A stretch of 64,000 bases of DNA from Bacteriovoracales bacterium (GTDB lineage Bacteria; Bdellovibrionota; Bacteriovoracia; Bacteriovoracales; Bacteriovoracaceae), in assembly GCA_030149295.1 (NCBI GenBank), contig JASBRV010000102.1:1-64000 (forward strand), given 5' to 3'. Made by a program: the position numbers and the translations under genes. This document shows positions 34,052 to 42,804 of this stretch, one piece after another. Numbering within the stretch: the stretch's first letter is position 1; each line of letters starts with the position of its first letter. The notes beneath the pieces are model-generated. The model was not told where the DNA came from and did no database searches. It saw only the letters and a list, made by a program, of their open reading frames with translations.

Positions 34052-35821
34052 ATGAACTATTTTACAGATGCCAAAGAGTGGCAATGGATGTTTGATAACG
34101 CTATCGATTGGGACACCATCCTCCCCCTTTATTATCCCAACTATCCCACTGAAGACGGTCTTGAAAGCCCTGAAGAAGTGAAAAGCTTTCTTAAAGAAAT
34201 CCTAGGTGGCGTAGGCGATTGGGCCGCCACCAGCGTAAAGGAAATTGGAGCTCAACTTGATCGTGAAGGTGCTGGAGAGGTTAAAGAGGGACGCACTCAC
34301 AGGGGACCCGCCCTTTCACGAATGCTTCAGGAAGCTAAAGAGCTCCAGGTCTTTGGGATCACTCTTCCCCAAGAGCATGGCGGTCTAGGTCTTCCTAATA
34401 GTGTTTATATGATTTCACAAGATATGCTCTCTAGAAGCTGCATGTGTACATCTACCCTTCTTGGATTTTATACCTCTTTGGGTGAAATGCTCCTTCGCTA
34501 TTGCCCAAAAGAAGTGGCCGATGAGTTTATTCCTCAGATTGTTCAAGGAGAAATCAGTGGTTCAATGAATCTGACTGAACCTGAGTGTGGCTCTGACCTT
34601 GCTGCCATGAAGACAACCGCAGTCAAACAAGCAGATGGAACCTATTTACTGAATGGTCAAAAGATCTTTATTACCAATGGCGGTGGTGGACTTGCCTTCG
34701 TTCTAGGAAAGGTGAAAGGCGATCCCGATACCCTTGATGGCATCTCCATGTTTTTTGTCCGTCAAGACCATCCAGGAAAAGAGGGCCTTAATTTTTATGT
34801 CGATAAGACGGAAGAAAAGATGGGCATGCATGGCTCTTTTACGACAGTCATTACCTATGAAAACACTATTGGTGAACTCGTTGGTAAACAGGGCGAAGGT
34901 TTTAAATACATGCTTCACCTTATGAATGAAGCGAGAATCTTGGTTGGCATACAGGCCCTCGGTGGGATTGAAGAAGCTCTTGATTATGCCGAAAACTATG
35001 CTCGCGAGCGCGTGGCCTTTGGTAAGCCCCTGACAGAACTCCCCCTTATGAAAAGGAATCTTGAAGATTACGCCACTGAAAGAGATGCTATTCGCGCCCT
35101 TATTGCTGATACCATGAGCTGGTTTGATATTTATTTAAAGCTCGACAATAAAAAAGTTCACACTAAAGAAGACCTGACGAGTGAAGAGCAAAGCCTCTAT
35201 GAAGAAGCTAGTATGTGGACACGAAAGAGAACGCCTTTGGTAAAGTTCTATGCTACGGAAGCTTACACGGATCTCTCCAAAAAAGCGATTCAAGTGCTGG
35301 GAGGTTATGGTTTCATAAAAGAATATCCTGTAGAGCGCTATCATAGAGACTCTTTTGGTCCTCTACTCTATGAGGGAACCAGTCAAATCCAGGCCCTTAT
35401 GGCACTCAAGGACACCCTTAAGTATGTTATGAAAGATCCTAAGAAGTTCTTTTCGGGTATGTTCTTAAAACACCCTACAACTGCCCTCCTCAATGGAGAT
35501 AATGAATGGTCACGTCAATACAAGGCAGCCCATTATCGCTTTAAAAAGTCTCTTGTCTCCCTAGTTATTGGATGCCTTAAACCGGAAGCTTGGAAGGATG
35601 TCTTTGACCCCAAGAAATGGCAACAAGAAGAGCGTTTTGAAGTCCTTATGACCCATGCTGAAACTCTTTGTTGGGCCTTGAGCTACACTGAAACATTAAG
35701 AGTTCTTTGTGCCCATGCTAATAAAGATCCTGAAAGAGCGGACTTGTTTAAGCGCTACCATCAATTGGTTCAACCAAAACTAGAAGCCATTTATAAAGAT
35801 TGGGAAATCAGGGGGCAATAA
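34052..35821 (+). CDS. Acyl-CoA dehydrogenase
   Basis: A 589-residue FAD flavoprotein. The N-terminal helical domain, the beta-barrel signature MNLTEPECGSDLAAMKT (about 173-190), FITNGG, and the C-terminal helical domain with ALDYAENYARERVAFGKPL and IQVLGGYGFIKEYPVERYHRD are all present. The catalytic Glu is in LLYEGTSQIQ (about residue 447). The extra ~130 residues at the C-terminus place it with the long FadE/AcdA-type forms. It should oxidise fatty acyl-CoA in the cytoplasm in beta-oxidation. I start at ATG 34052, five bases after GGAG, not at GTG 34046. It overlaps the convergent lipoprotein by 14 bp. Confidence 0.93.
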   Translation: MNYFTDAKEWQWMFDNAIDWDTILPLYYPNYPTEDGLESPEEVKSFLKEILGGVGDWAATSVKEIGAQLDREGAGEVKEGRTHRGPALSRMLQEAKELQVFGITLPQEHGGLGLPNSVYMISQDMLSRSCMCTSTLLGFYTSLGEMLLRYCPKEVADEFIPQIVQGEISGSMNLTEPECGSDLAAMKTTAVKQADGTYLLNGQKIFITNGGGGLAFVLGKVKGDPDTLDGISMFFVRQDHPGKEGLNFYVDKTEEKMGMHGSFTTVITYENTIGELVGKQGEGFKYMLHLMNEARILVGIQALGGIEEALDYAENYARERVAFGKPLTELPLMKRNLEDYATERDAIRALIADTMSWFDIYLKLDNKKVHTKEDLTSEEQSLYEEASMWTRKRTPLVKFYATEAYTDLSKKAIQVLGGYGFIKEYPVERYHRDSFGPLLYEGTSQIQALMALKDTLKYVMKDPKKFFSGMFLKHPTTALLNGDNEWSRQYKAAHYRFKKSLVSLVIGCLKPEAWKDVFDPKKWQQEERFEVLMTHAETLCWALSYTETLRVLCAHANKDPERADLFKRYHQLVQPKLEAIYKDWEIRGQ

Positions 35822-36515
35822 AAGTTTGCTCAAAGCTCTTAAATCTTGAATCAGCTGGGTTGCCTGGATCACAGGCAACTCTTTGGCTCATCTTATTGAC
35901 GAGACCAAGGTAACTACCACTTGATTGTTGATTAGTAAGAATCTCATAGCGAAGAATTCTTTTTACAACTGGTGTAGGATCTTCTGGTCGTGCCCCACTT
36001 CCGATGCGAATAATCACGGTATCGTAGAAGTCGTTAAGAAACTCATATTCTAAATACTCATTATTAATTTCTTTAACATCTAATGGGGTATCACCTTTTA
36101 AGACTTCACCACAATAAGAAACAAGATAGCCATCTGTATCTGTCTGAACTTCACGCATATAAGGTTGGCCGCTACTGACACTTTCATAGCTTAGTGGGCC
36201 ATCGGGAAGTAGTTGTTTGAGAGTAGTGTTAAGATTGGTGTCTGTTACGAGATTTCCGTCACAATCCTTAGCTTGATAAGAAAAGTTAAAATTAACATCT
36301 AATTTTTCCGCAAGAAAAACAGTTCTCTTAGTGCGAAAGGCGTAGCAAATTCTTAGGGCAACGGCCATCTCCTGGTCTGTTAAGGGACTACCACCACTGG
36401 TGACAGAAGAAGTGAAGTTGGTATTTTCTCCGGTATAGGTTTGATCATAACCACATCCCGATAAGAGAAAAATAAGAATAAGTGCCTTAAAAGACATCAA
36501 AGCGTATCTTGCCAT
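35808..36515 (-). CDS. Lipoprotein of unknown function
   Basis: A 235-residue protein with a lipoprotein signal (MARYALMSFKALILIFLLSGCGY; lipobox LSGC, Cys21), so it should be lipid-anchored in the envelope. The mature part is acidic and beta-rich, starting with a Ser/Thr/Gly linker, with Cys in RICYAF, KDCDG, SYCGE and VACDPG. I do not recognise the family. An internal ATG at 36497 is an alternative start. It diverges from mnmC and overlaps the acyl-CoA dehydrogenase 3' end. Confidence 0.72.
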   Translation of the reverse strand: MARYALMSFKALILIFLLSGCGYDQTYTGENTNFTSSVTSGGSPLTDQEMAVALRICYAFRTKRTVFLAEKLDVNFNFSYQAKDCDGNLVTDTNLNTTLKQLLPDGPLSYESVSSGQPYMREVQTDTDGYLVSYCGEVLKGDTPLDVKEINNEYLEYEFLNDFYDTVIIRIGSGARPEDPTPVVKRILRYEILTNQQSSGSYLGLVNKMSQRVACDPGNPADSRFKSFEQTFIAP

Positions 36516-36562
36516 GGTAGTACCCTATCGACATCCTAGGAGATAAGCTTTAGGTTGATTCC

Positions 36563-37324
36563 ATGAAAAAAAAGAGCTTTCAAGGAAATTTAGGCTCCTA
36601 TCATATTGAAACTACTAACGATGGTAGCATCAGCTACTATAGCGAGCACTTTGGTGAGCTTTGTCACTCAAGTGCGGGGGCTCAGGAAGAGACTCTCTTC
36701 AATTATATTCAAGGATGCGAGTGTGTAGAGCGCTCTAAAAGTCATAAGCCCTTTGTGATTTTGGAAGTAGGTTTTGGAACCGGCCTTGGTTTTGAACTAA
36801 CCTTGGCCAGCGATATAGATTCCTTTATCTTTGTCACTACTGAGCTCGATGAAGGCCTCGCCCTTCACTCCCTTAAAGAGTTGAAAAATAAAGAAGTACT
36901 CCTATCCTTTGAGCGCACCCAAGAAAAAGGACTCGTTTTTTTTAAGGCCAAAACGGACAAAGGATTACTTATTGTTCTTATTGGAAATGCTCGAGAGACC
37001 ATTAAAAAGTGGCGCCAAAGTCACATGTTTATAAAGGCCCACGCCATTTATCAAGACCCTTTTAGCCCCAAAAAAAATCCATCACTTTGGACCTATCAGT
37101 GGTTTGAAGATTTAAAGTCTATCTCTGATCCTGAGGTTATCTTATCGACCTACTCTTCAACGAAGGCAGTATGGAAGGCGATGATGAAGGCCGGATGGTC
37201 TGTTTCTTGTGTAAAAGGTTATGCTCTTAAAAAATTAAGCACACGAGCAAGGCTTAGTGGAGAGTCAGGTCAAAATATCATCGAATGGTGTGAGAGAAGT
37301 CCCACACCAGCTTTATCTGATTAA
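36563..37324 (+). CDS. MnmC-like tRNA methyltransferase (methyltransferase domain only)
   Basis: A 253-residue SAM methyltransferase of the DUF752/MnmC type. Motifs are SYYSEHFGELCHSSAGAQEE, the SAM loop ILEVGFGTGLGFEL (about residue 76), IYQDPFSPKKNPSLWT (about 168; the family has DxFxPxxNPxxW) and RARLSG near the end. MnmC completes mnm5(s2)U at tRNA wobble positions. The FAD oxidase half of E. coli MnmC is absent here, as in many bacteria that use the stand-alone methyltransferase (MnmM/MnmC2-like role). The 3' end interlocks with htpX in TTAA. Confidence 0.83.
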   Translation: MKKKSFQGNLGSYHIETTNDGSISYYSEHFGELCHSSAGAQEETLFNYIQGCECVERSKSHKPFVILEVGFGTGLGFELTLASDIDSFIFVTTELDEGLALHSLKELKNKEVLLSFERTQEKGLVFFKAKTDKGLLIVLIGNARETIKKWRQSHMFIKAHAIYQDPFSPKKNPSLWTYQWFEDLKSISDPEVILSTYSSTKAVWKAMMKAGWSVSCVKGYALKKLSTRARLSGESGQNIIEWCERSPTPALSD

Positions 37325-38190
37325 AGTCCTTTAAGTGCCGCGATTCTCTTATCCAAGGGAGGATGGGAGCTAAAAAGCTCTGCCATGGACGGTTTCGCAC
37401 TAATGGCCATCACCTCAATGGCTTTGTCGTGTTTTTCAAGACTATCTGTTGTGCCTTTTAATTTTTCAAGAGCTGAGATCATTTTATGAGCTCCTACCAG
37501 ACGAGAGGCTCCATAGTCGGCCCTGTATTCACGCCAGCGGGAAACATACATGACAAGGGGAAGGCTTAAGAAACTAAGCGCTGTGTAGACGATATTGTGA
37601 ATGATATTATAGAGAAACCAATCCCCAATGCTCGGTCTATCATCATCTTCTCCTCTCATAGCATTCATGATGGCCTGACTGGCGAGGTAACTGACAAAAA
37701 TAACGAAGGTATTCACGATTCCTTGAACGAGGGTCATCGTTACCATATCACCATTGGCAATATGGCTGACTTCATGAGCGAGAACGGCTTCGACCTCATC
37801 ATGATCCATCTTATCGAGAAGGCCAGTTGAAACGGCCACTAAGGCATTGTTGCGGCTGGGACCAGTAGCAAAGGCATTAACTTCTGGAGAGTGAAAAAGA
37901 TAAACTTCAGGCATCTTATCTAAACCCGACTGACGAGCTAGGGAATGGACTCTTTGCACGAGACTACTTCCTTGAGCTGCTGGCTCTAGTCCCATAAAGC
38001 GCTTGGCGATAAACTTCGACATTAAAAGGGAGGCAAAAGAGCCACCAAGTCCTAACATAAAGGCTAAGATAAAAAGACCACCATAACTTCCGTAGCTGAC
38101 ACCCATATAGGCCATCACAAAGTTGGCAATGATCATTAAGGTAATGGTAACAAGTATGTTGGTAGCAATTAAAAAGAACCATCTTTTCAT
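37321..38190 (-). CDS. htpX: Membrane zinc metalloprotease HtpX
   Basis: A 289-residue inner-membrane M48 protease. Two N-terminal membrane helices (residues about 7-50) precede the zinc site AVLAHEVSHIANGDMV (His at about 142), two more helices follow, and WREYRADYGASRLVG supplies the third ligand Glu. The closing SSHPPLDKRIAAL is typical. It degrades misfolded membrane proteins, in partnership with FtsH in E. coli. It is a single gene, divergent from the ion channel. Confidence 0.95.
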   Translation of the reverse strand: MKRWFFLIATNILVTITLMIIANFVMAYMGVSYGSYGGLFILAFMLGLGGSFASLLMSKFIAKRFMGLEPAAQGSSLVQRVHSLARQSGLDKMPEVYLFHSPEVNAFATGPSRNNALVAVSTGLLDKMDHDEVEAVLAHEVSHIANGDMVTMTLVQGIVNTFVIFVSYLASQAIMNAMRGEDDDRPSIGDWFLYNIIHNIVYTALSFLSLPLVMYVSRWREYRADYGASRLVGAHKMISALEKLKGTTDSLEKHDKAIEVMAISAKPSMAELFSSHPPLDKRIAALKGL

Positions 38191-38285
38191 GGAATCCTCC
38201 GTTCTAAACTCTATTTTGAAACTTTCCTCATAGTAGTCAATAGAGACCGAGTTTAATTGACAATCTTCTGACGAAAACGAGGAAA

Positions 38286-39629
38286 ATGTCTAAGATTTCA
38301 GTGCCCTATACCGATACTATTGCTATGCAACGGGGAAATATCACTAAGGGCGAGGCCATTTGGCAGTCGGTTATAGCCATCGCCATTTTATTTACGGCAG
38401 CGGAAGCTCCGTGGTCATTTACATTCAATACCCGTGTTCAAACGTGGCAAGTTGTTGTGGATATTCTTTTTAGTTGTCTCTTTATTGGTGATCTTGCCTA
38501 CTCCGTTCGTCGTTATTTGGCGCAAAAGAAACTGCCCATCTCCCAGCAAACCAATCGCGAAAACTTTGCCCTTATGACGATCATTGATTTTATGGCCTGT
38601 ATTCCCTTTGATTTGATATTTTTCGCATTTGGATTAGGGAGTGCTTCGCGCACGTTGAAACTCCTTCGTATGCTTAGACTAGTGAGAATTATCAAGCTTT
38701 GGGGACTGGTAAGTAGCCTTCCTATTATTCCACGGGGCTTGAAAATTGCTCTTGTAAGCGTCGGCTCTTTGATTGTCATTCACTGGTTTACTTGCATTTG
38801 GATAATTTTTCATCCCCAACCTGTCGAACTCGATAGAATTAGTTATTACATTGAATGCTTCTACTGGACGGTAACGACTCTCACTACCGTTGGTTATGGA
38901 GACATCACTCCTAAAACTAATGCTGGCCGTATTTATACTATGTTTGTGATGTTTATAGGCGTAGGTGTTTACGGTTTTGTCATTGGTAATATTTCTCGTA
39001 TTTTCGCTGAAAGTGCTCGCTATAAAGAACAAACGCGAGAAAAGTACGCTGAACTTAACACCTTCATGAAATATTATCTTATCCCAAATCGACTTCAGTC
39101 TGCCGTATTTAATTACTACAATCACCTCTACACAAAAAGACTAAGTGACAATGACACCAAAATCATTTCCGAATTACCCCAGGCGCTTAAGGCCGAGCTT
39201 CAGGTTTATATGAACATGAAGTTAATTCGTAACCTACCTGTCTTTAAATATTGCACTCAGGCCTGCTTAAAAGAAGTGGCTTCTGCTTTGGAGCAAAAGT
39301 TTTATGGACCTGGAGATACGATCATTCGCATTGGTGATGTCGGAGAGGAAATGTTTGTTATCGGCCACGGCGTCGTCGATGTTATTCTCGAAGATGGGAG
39401 TGTCGTTGCTCAACTTCATGAAGGGCAGTTTTTCGGAGAAGCTGCTCTTTTAAAAGAAACAACCAGAAATGCTAACGTCAGAGCTTCTACTTATACGGAC
39501 CTTTACCGCCTCTCAAAAGACAACTTCATTGAGATTATTGAAAATCATCCTGACCTTCTAGAGAATATGCAAAACGTCTCAAAACGCCGTGCAAGTGATC
39601 GCCAAAAGGCCAGCAACGCCAATGCCTAA
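38286..39629 (+). CDS. Voltage/cyclic-nucleotide-gated-type potassium channel
   Basis: A 447-residue six-helix channel. S1-S4 occupy about residues 27-140; S4 is Arg/Lys rich (SRTLKLLRMLRLVRIIKLWG). The pore follows at TTLTTVGYGDITP (selectivity filter TVGYGD, residues 201-206), then S6 to about 240. After a C-linker, a cyclic-nucleotide-binding domain spans about 315-430; its phosphate cassette FGEAALLKETTRNANVRAS keeps the Glu and Arg needed to bind cAMP or cGMP. The filter indicates K+ selectivity. It sits close to osmolyte genes, suggesting K+ or turgor control; this is inference. Confidence 0.92.
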   Translation: MSKISVPYTDTIAMQRGNITKGEAIWQSVIAIAILFTAAEAPWSFTFNTRVQTWQVVVDILFSCLFIGDLAYSVRRYLAQKKLPISQQTNRENFALMTIIDFMACIPFDLIFFAFGLGSASRTLKLLRMLRLVRIIKLWGLVSSLPIIPRGLKIALVSVGSLIVIHWFTCIWIIFHPQPVELDRISYYIECFYWTVTTLTTVGYGDITPKTNAGRIYTMFVMFIGVGVYGFVIGNISRIFAESARYKEQTREKYAELNTFMKYYLIPNRLQSAVFNYYNHLYTKRLSDNDTKIISELPQALKAELQVYMNMKLIRNLPVFKYCTQACLKEVASALEQKFYGPGDTIIRIGDVGEEMFVIGHGVVDVILEDGSVVAQLHEGQFFGEAALLKETTRNANVRASTYTDLYRLSKDNFIEIIENHPDLLENMQNVSKRRASDRQKASNANA

Positions 39630-39647
39630 AACTCTCCTGAAGAGTTT
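39629..39647. terminator. Bidirectional hairpin between convergent genes
   Basis: AAACTCT-CCTGA-AGAGTTT forms a perfect 7-bp stem that exactly fills the gap between the stop codons of the channel gene (39629) and the aminomutase gene (39646). On the minus strand it is followed by T-rich TTTTAGGC. It is a plausible but weak terminator for both genes. Confidence 0.45.
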
Positions 39648-40992
39648 AACCAGTAACCTTTTTAATCGCTTCTTTGATCATGGCCTCTCTGGTGTGTTCG
39701 TTCTCCCATCTCTTTTGTGCTTCGGGGCTCAATTTGTGAATGGGATCGAAATAGGTAAAGACTTCTCCGGGTTTCACATAAGGTGCTTTCCAGACAGAAA
39801 TACCATTTTCTTCATCGTAGTACTCATAGGAGGCAACATGGCGTTTCCCTCCACCCCCTGGAAGATCACAAACAAAAGTCGGAGTGTTAAATCCTGCAGT
39901 GGTTCCTCTCACGGCTTTTTCGATTTCAATACCTTCTCTGAGCGTGGTTCGAAAATGTTCGCAACCAGGAACCATATCATGCATATAAACATAGTAAGGC
40001 TGTACATTGAGAAACCCTAAACTTCTTGTCAGCTTAACCATCGTTTCAACTGAGTTGTTGACCCCGTCTTGTAAGACCGCCTGATTTCTCACAATAATGC
40101 CTGCAGAAAATAACCGGTCCATAGCATCTTGAGACCATTTGGTAATTTCTTTAGGCGAAGAAAAGTGAGTATGGATGACAACCTGTTTACCAAAACTTTT
40201 ACCAAATTCATGCACTTCACAAAGAGCATTAAACCAATCATCGTCGCTTGTGATTTTTTGAGGAAAGATCGCTATACCTTTGGTTGCATAGCGAATTCTT
40301 CTGATATGAGGAATTTTAAGTAAACTCTCCCCAATGTATTTGAGTTGTTTCGGAGTCAGCATATAACTATCTCCCCCACTGATGACCACATCTTCAATAA
40401 GGGGATTGTGGAGAATATACTCAAAAGCTTGATCCCACTTTTTCTGATTAGCTCCATAAGTTTCTTTATCCACAGATTCTGTAGAACCTCCAATGATACG
40501 ACTTCTTGTGCAATAGCTACAATAAACGGGGCAAATAGTTGTCGGTAGGAAAAGAACTTTGTCGGGATAGCGATGGGTAAGCATGGCCACAGGCGAGTCT
40601 GTATCCTCTCCTAGACTATCCGCTTGGTAATAAGGGTGATCATCCAAAAACTGAGAGCCCAAAGGCAGGAACTGTTTTCTGATTGGGTCATCCCAAGGAT
40701 TTGTCCAATCAATAAGACTAAAAATATAAGGAGTAATCCGAATATTCATAGGCGTTCTTCTTTGGCCTGCCTCTAAGTCACTCATAAGCTCGGGGGTACA
40801 TAATGGACCCAAGGCCTTGGCAACTTGTTCAATTTTTTTAATAGAATGCTTTAATTGCCATAAATGATTTCCAAACTCTTCTCTTGAAACATTGCTCCAA
40901 GCAGGAATTTTTTTCCAAAATTCATCATTTCTAAAGTTACGATGTTGAAGTTCAGGGATTTTTTCCAAATCTTCTTTCAGGGCTTCGCTCAT
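39646..40992 (-). CDS. kamA: Lysine 2,3-aminomutase family radical SAM enzyme
   Basis: A 448-residue radical SAM/PLP enzyme. The [4Fe-4S] motif is CPVYCSYCTRSR (Cys spaced CxxxCxxC, about residue 142), followed by EDVVISGGDSYMLTPKQL, HIRRIRYATKGIAIFP and DLPGGGGKRHVASY, typical of KamA. It converts L-alpha-lysine to L-beta-lysine, used in lysine breakdown, as an osmolyte precursor, or (EpmB-type) for EF-P modification; its length and long N-terminal part fit KamA rather than EpmB. The frame opens at 41067, but ATG 40992 has GAGAGG upstream. A 77-codon ORF and an osmoprotectant transporter are directly upstream on the same strand. Confidence 0.87.
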   Translation of the reverse strand: MSEALKEDLEKIPELQHRNFRNDEFWKKIPAWSNVSREEFGNHLWQLKHSIKKIEQVAKALGPLCTPELMSDLEAGQRRTPMNIRITPYIFSLIDWTNPWDDPIRKQFLPLGSQFLDDHPYYQADSLGEDTDSPVAMLTHRYPDKVLFLPTTICPVYCSYCTRSRIIGGSTESVDKETYGANQKKWDQAFEYILHNPLIEDVVISGGDSYMLTPKQLKYIGESLLKIPHIRRIRYATKGIAIFPQKITSDDDWFNALCEVHEFGKSFGKQVVIHTHFSSPKEITKWSQDAMDRLFSAGIIVRNQAVLQDGVNNSVETMVKLTRSLGFLNVQPYYVYMHDMVPGCEHFRTTLREGIEIEKAVRGTTAGFNTPTFVCDLPGGGGKRHVASYEYYDEENGISVWKAPYVKPGEVFTYFDPIHKLSPEAQKRWENEHTREAMIKEAIKKVTG

Positions 40993-41038
40993 ATTGTCCT
41001 CTCTTAAAAAATAAACGTTAAGCTGATACTTAAATTTT

Positions 41039-41272
41039 TTATTTAAAGTGGACTGGCGCCGGATCAATGATCAAAAATGCCCTTTGAAAAAAAAGTTGGA
41101 TAAAGAATTGCTCAAAGATTTCATTAGATTTTTTTGGCCAAAAAACCTCGTGCACTTCAGAGAGTACTGGTAGACTCCAAAAACTATGGCCAAAATCGAC
41201 GAGATTTTGCTTCAGGCTTTTACCTGACTGCCACTTAAATGTTTCTAAGAAAGGTCTTTTGTCGTTTCTCAT
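41039..41272 (-). CDS. Possible small protein upstream of kamA
   Basis: A 77-residue frame, MRNDKRPFLETFKWQSGKSL and then KQNLVDFGHSFWSLPVLSEVHEVF, ending IIDPAPVHFK. It fills what would otherwise be a 330-bp gap, runs in the same direction as kamA, 46 bp upstream of it, and has AAGG four bases before the ATG (short spacing). No known domain is seen. Its composition, rich in Phe, Trp and Lys with no low-complexity, is protein-like, but I cannot confirm it. Confidence 0.45.
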   Translation of the reverse strand: MRNDKRPFLETFKWQSGKSLKQNLVDFGHSFWSLPVLSEVHEVFWPKKSNEIFEQFFIQLFFQRAFLIIDPAPVHFK

Positions 41273-41328
41273 AAACCTTATTATATCACTTGAAATAAGC
41301 GGAAATCTACAACGAAGTCATTGTAAAT

Positions 41329-42801
41329 TCAAATATTTGCGCCTTTTGGTATCACAATTCTATCGACAATTTCAAATAGTAAATGAATGAGACAGGCCAA
41401 AAAAGCCGCGGGTAGTGCTCCTGTCAAAATAGTTTTTTCATCATTAAGACTTAGACCAACCACAATAAGAGTTCCTAAACCACCAGCTCCGATAAAGGCA
41501 GCAAGAGTAGCCGTGCCTACATTAATAATGGCACTGGTTTTAATACCTGTGAGGATATTTATACTCGCCAGGGGAAGTTGAACTAATCGCAATTTTTCCC
41601 AACTCGTTAGACCCATAAGATCTGCTGCTTCCTGTAAACTGCTATCAACTTGAGTGATTCCCGCATAGGTATTTCTCACAATAGGCAGTAGTCCATATAG
41701 AAATAAGGCTACGTAGGCGGGCTTAGCACCAATTCCAAAAACCGGAATTAAAAAACACAAGAGAGCCAATGAAGGAATGGTTTGCAATAAGCCACTTCCG
41801 ATAAGACTCACCTGTCCTAATAATTTGTTTTTGGTGGCCATAATACCTACGGGAATACCAAGAATGATGGAAAAGAAAAGACTGACGAAGACAAGTTTCA
41901 AATGTTCTAAGGTGAGGTAACCTATTTTTCGCAAAGGAATCCCCGAAGCTTTAGACTGTTTTTTTCCTAAAAACTCTTGGGCAACTTGAGTGAAGGTGTA
42001 ACCCTCAAGTTCCACAGCGCTATTGAGTTTAACCATTGTGCTTTCGTCGATACGGCCAAAGAGTTTCTTCTCTAGTGCAAGATAAGTTCGAGGAAACTTT
42101 TCTTTTAAGTCTTTTCTCATAACGAGAGTCGCTAAATATTTGGGAAAAAAGCCACGATCATCCTCTAGAAGAAATAAATTATATCGCCTTATCTTGGCAT
42201 CAGTTGAATAAACTTCAATCAAATCTACCCTTGAACGGTTAAGGGCCTCAAAAGCAAGCGAATGCTCCATGTTAATAGGGTTAAGAAACCTAAAGCCATA
42301 ATGGCGCTCAAGGGCCTTAAGCCCGTCTCCTCGCTTCATAAACTCATGGGTAAAAACACTTTTGATGTCTGCTCTTTCTTTAAGATCTGAAATTGTTTTA
42401 TATCCCCATTCCCTTTGACTATCTTGCCTAAGGGCCAAGGCATAAGTGTTATTAAAGCCTAATGAGGGAGAAAGGCTGAGGTTATAGCGTTTTTCCAAAT
42501 CTTTTCGAATTTCATCAAGCCCACTGAGTCTACTTTCTTTTAAAATGGCCTCTTTGATGGTTCCCGTATAATCGGGATAAACATCAATTTCGCCGCCTTC
42601 CACTGCCTTAAAAGCGATACCTGTACCGCCTAGGCCAAAGTGCCTCGCAACCTCAACCTCCCCTTCATCCTCAGCAATTTGAGCGATGATTTCAGCTAGA
42701 ATGTAACTTTCAGTAAAAGTTTTGGAGCCAATAGTAAGAATCGGTTTGGCACAAAGAGGAAAAGAAACAAAAAACAAAAAAACGAGGATTTTTATTTTCA
42801 T
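41329..42801 (-). CDS. Osmoprotectant ABC transporter: binding protein fused to permease
   Basis: A 490-residue fusion. After a signal peptide (MKIKILVFLFFVSFPLCA), residues about 20-275 form an OpuBC/OpuAC-type substrate-binding domain (ILTIGSKTFTESYILAEI, DVYPDYTGTIKEAIL, with Tyr residues typical of a choline/betaine aromatic cage). Residues about 292-485 form a permease with five or six helices and the EAA loop EAADLMGLTSWEKLRLVQLPL that contacts the ATPase. Known fused systems (ProWX, OpuFB, OpuABC) have the permease first and the binding domain last; here the order is reversed. It imports glycine betaine, choline or a similar solute with the ATPase encoded 3 bp upstream. Confidence 0.88.
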   Translation of the reverse strand: MKIKILVFLFFVSFPLCAKPILTIGSKTFTESYILAEIIAQIAEDEGEVEVARHFGLGGTGIAFKAVEGGEIDVYPDYTGTIKEAILKESRLSGLDEIRKDLEKRYNLSLSPSLGFNNTYALALRQDSQREWGYKTISDLKERADIKSVFTHEFMKRGDGLKALERHYGFRFLNPINMEHSLAFEALNRSRVDLIEVYSTDAKIRRYNLFLLEDDRGFFPKYLATLVMRKDLKEKFPRTYLALEKKLFGRIDESTMVKLNSAVELEGYTFTQVAQEFLGKKQSKASGIPLRKIGYLTLEHLKLVFVSLFFSIILGIPVGIMATKNKLLGQVSLIGSGLLQTIPSLALLCFLIPVFGIGAKPAYVALFLYGLLPIVRNTYAGITQVDSSLQEAADLMGLTSWEKLRLVQLPLASINILTGIKTSAIINVGTATLAAFIGAGGLGTLIVVGLSLNDEKTILTGALPAAFLACLIHLLFEIVDRIVIPKGANI

Positions 42802-42804
42802 AAA

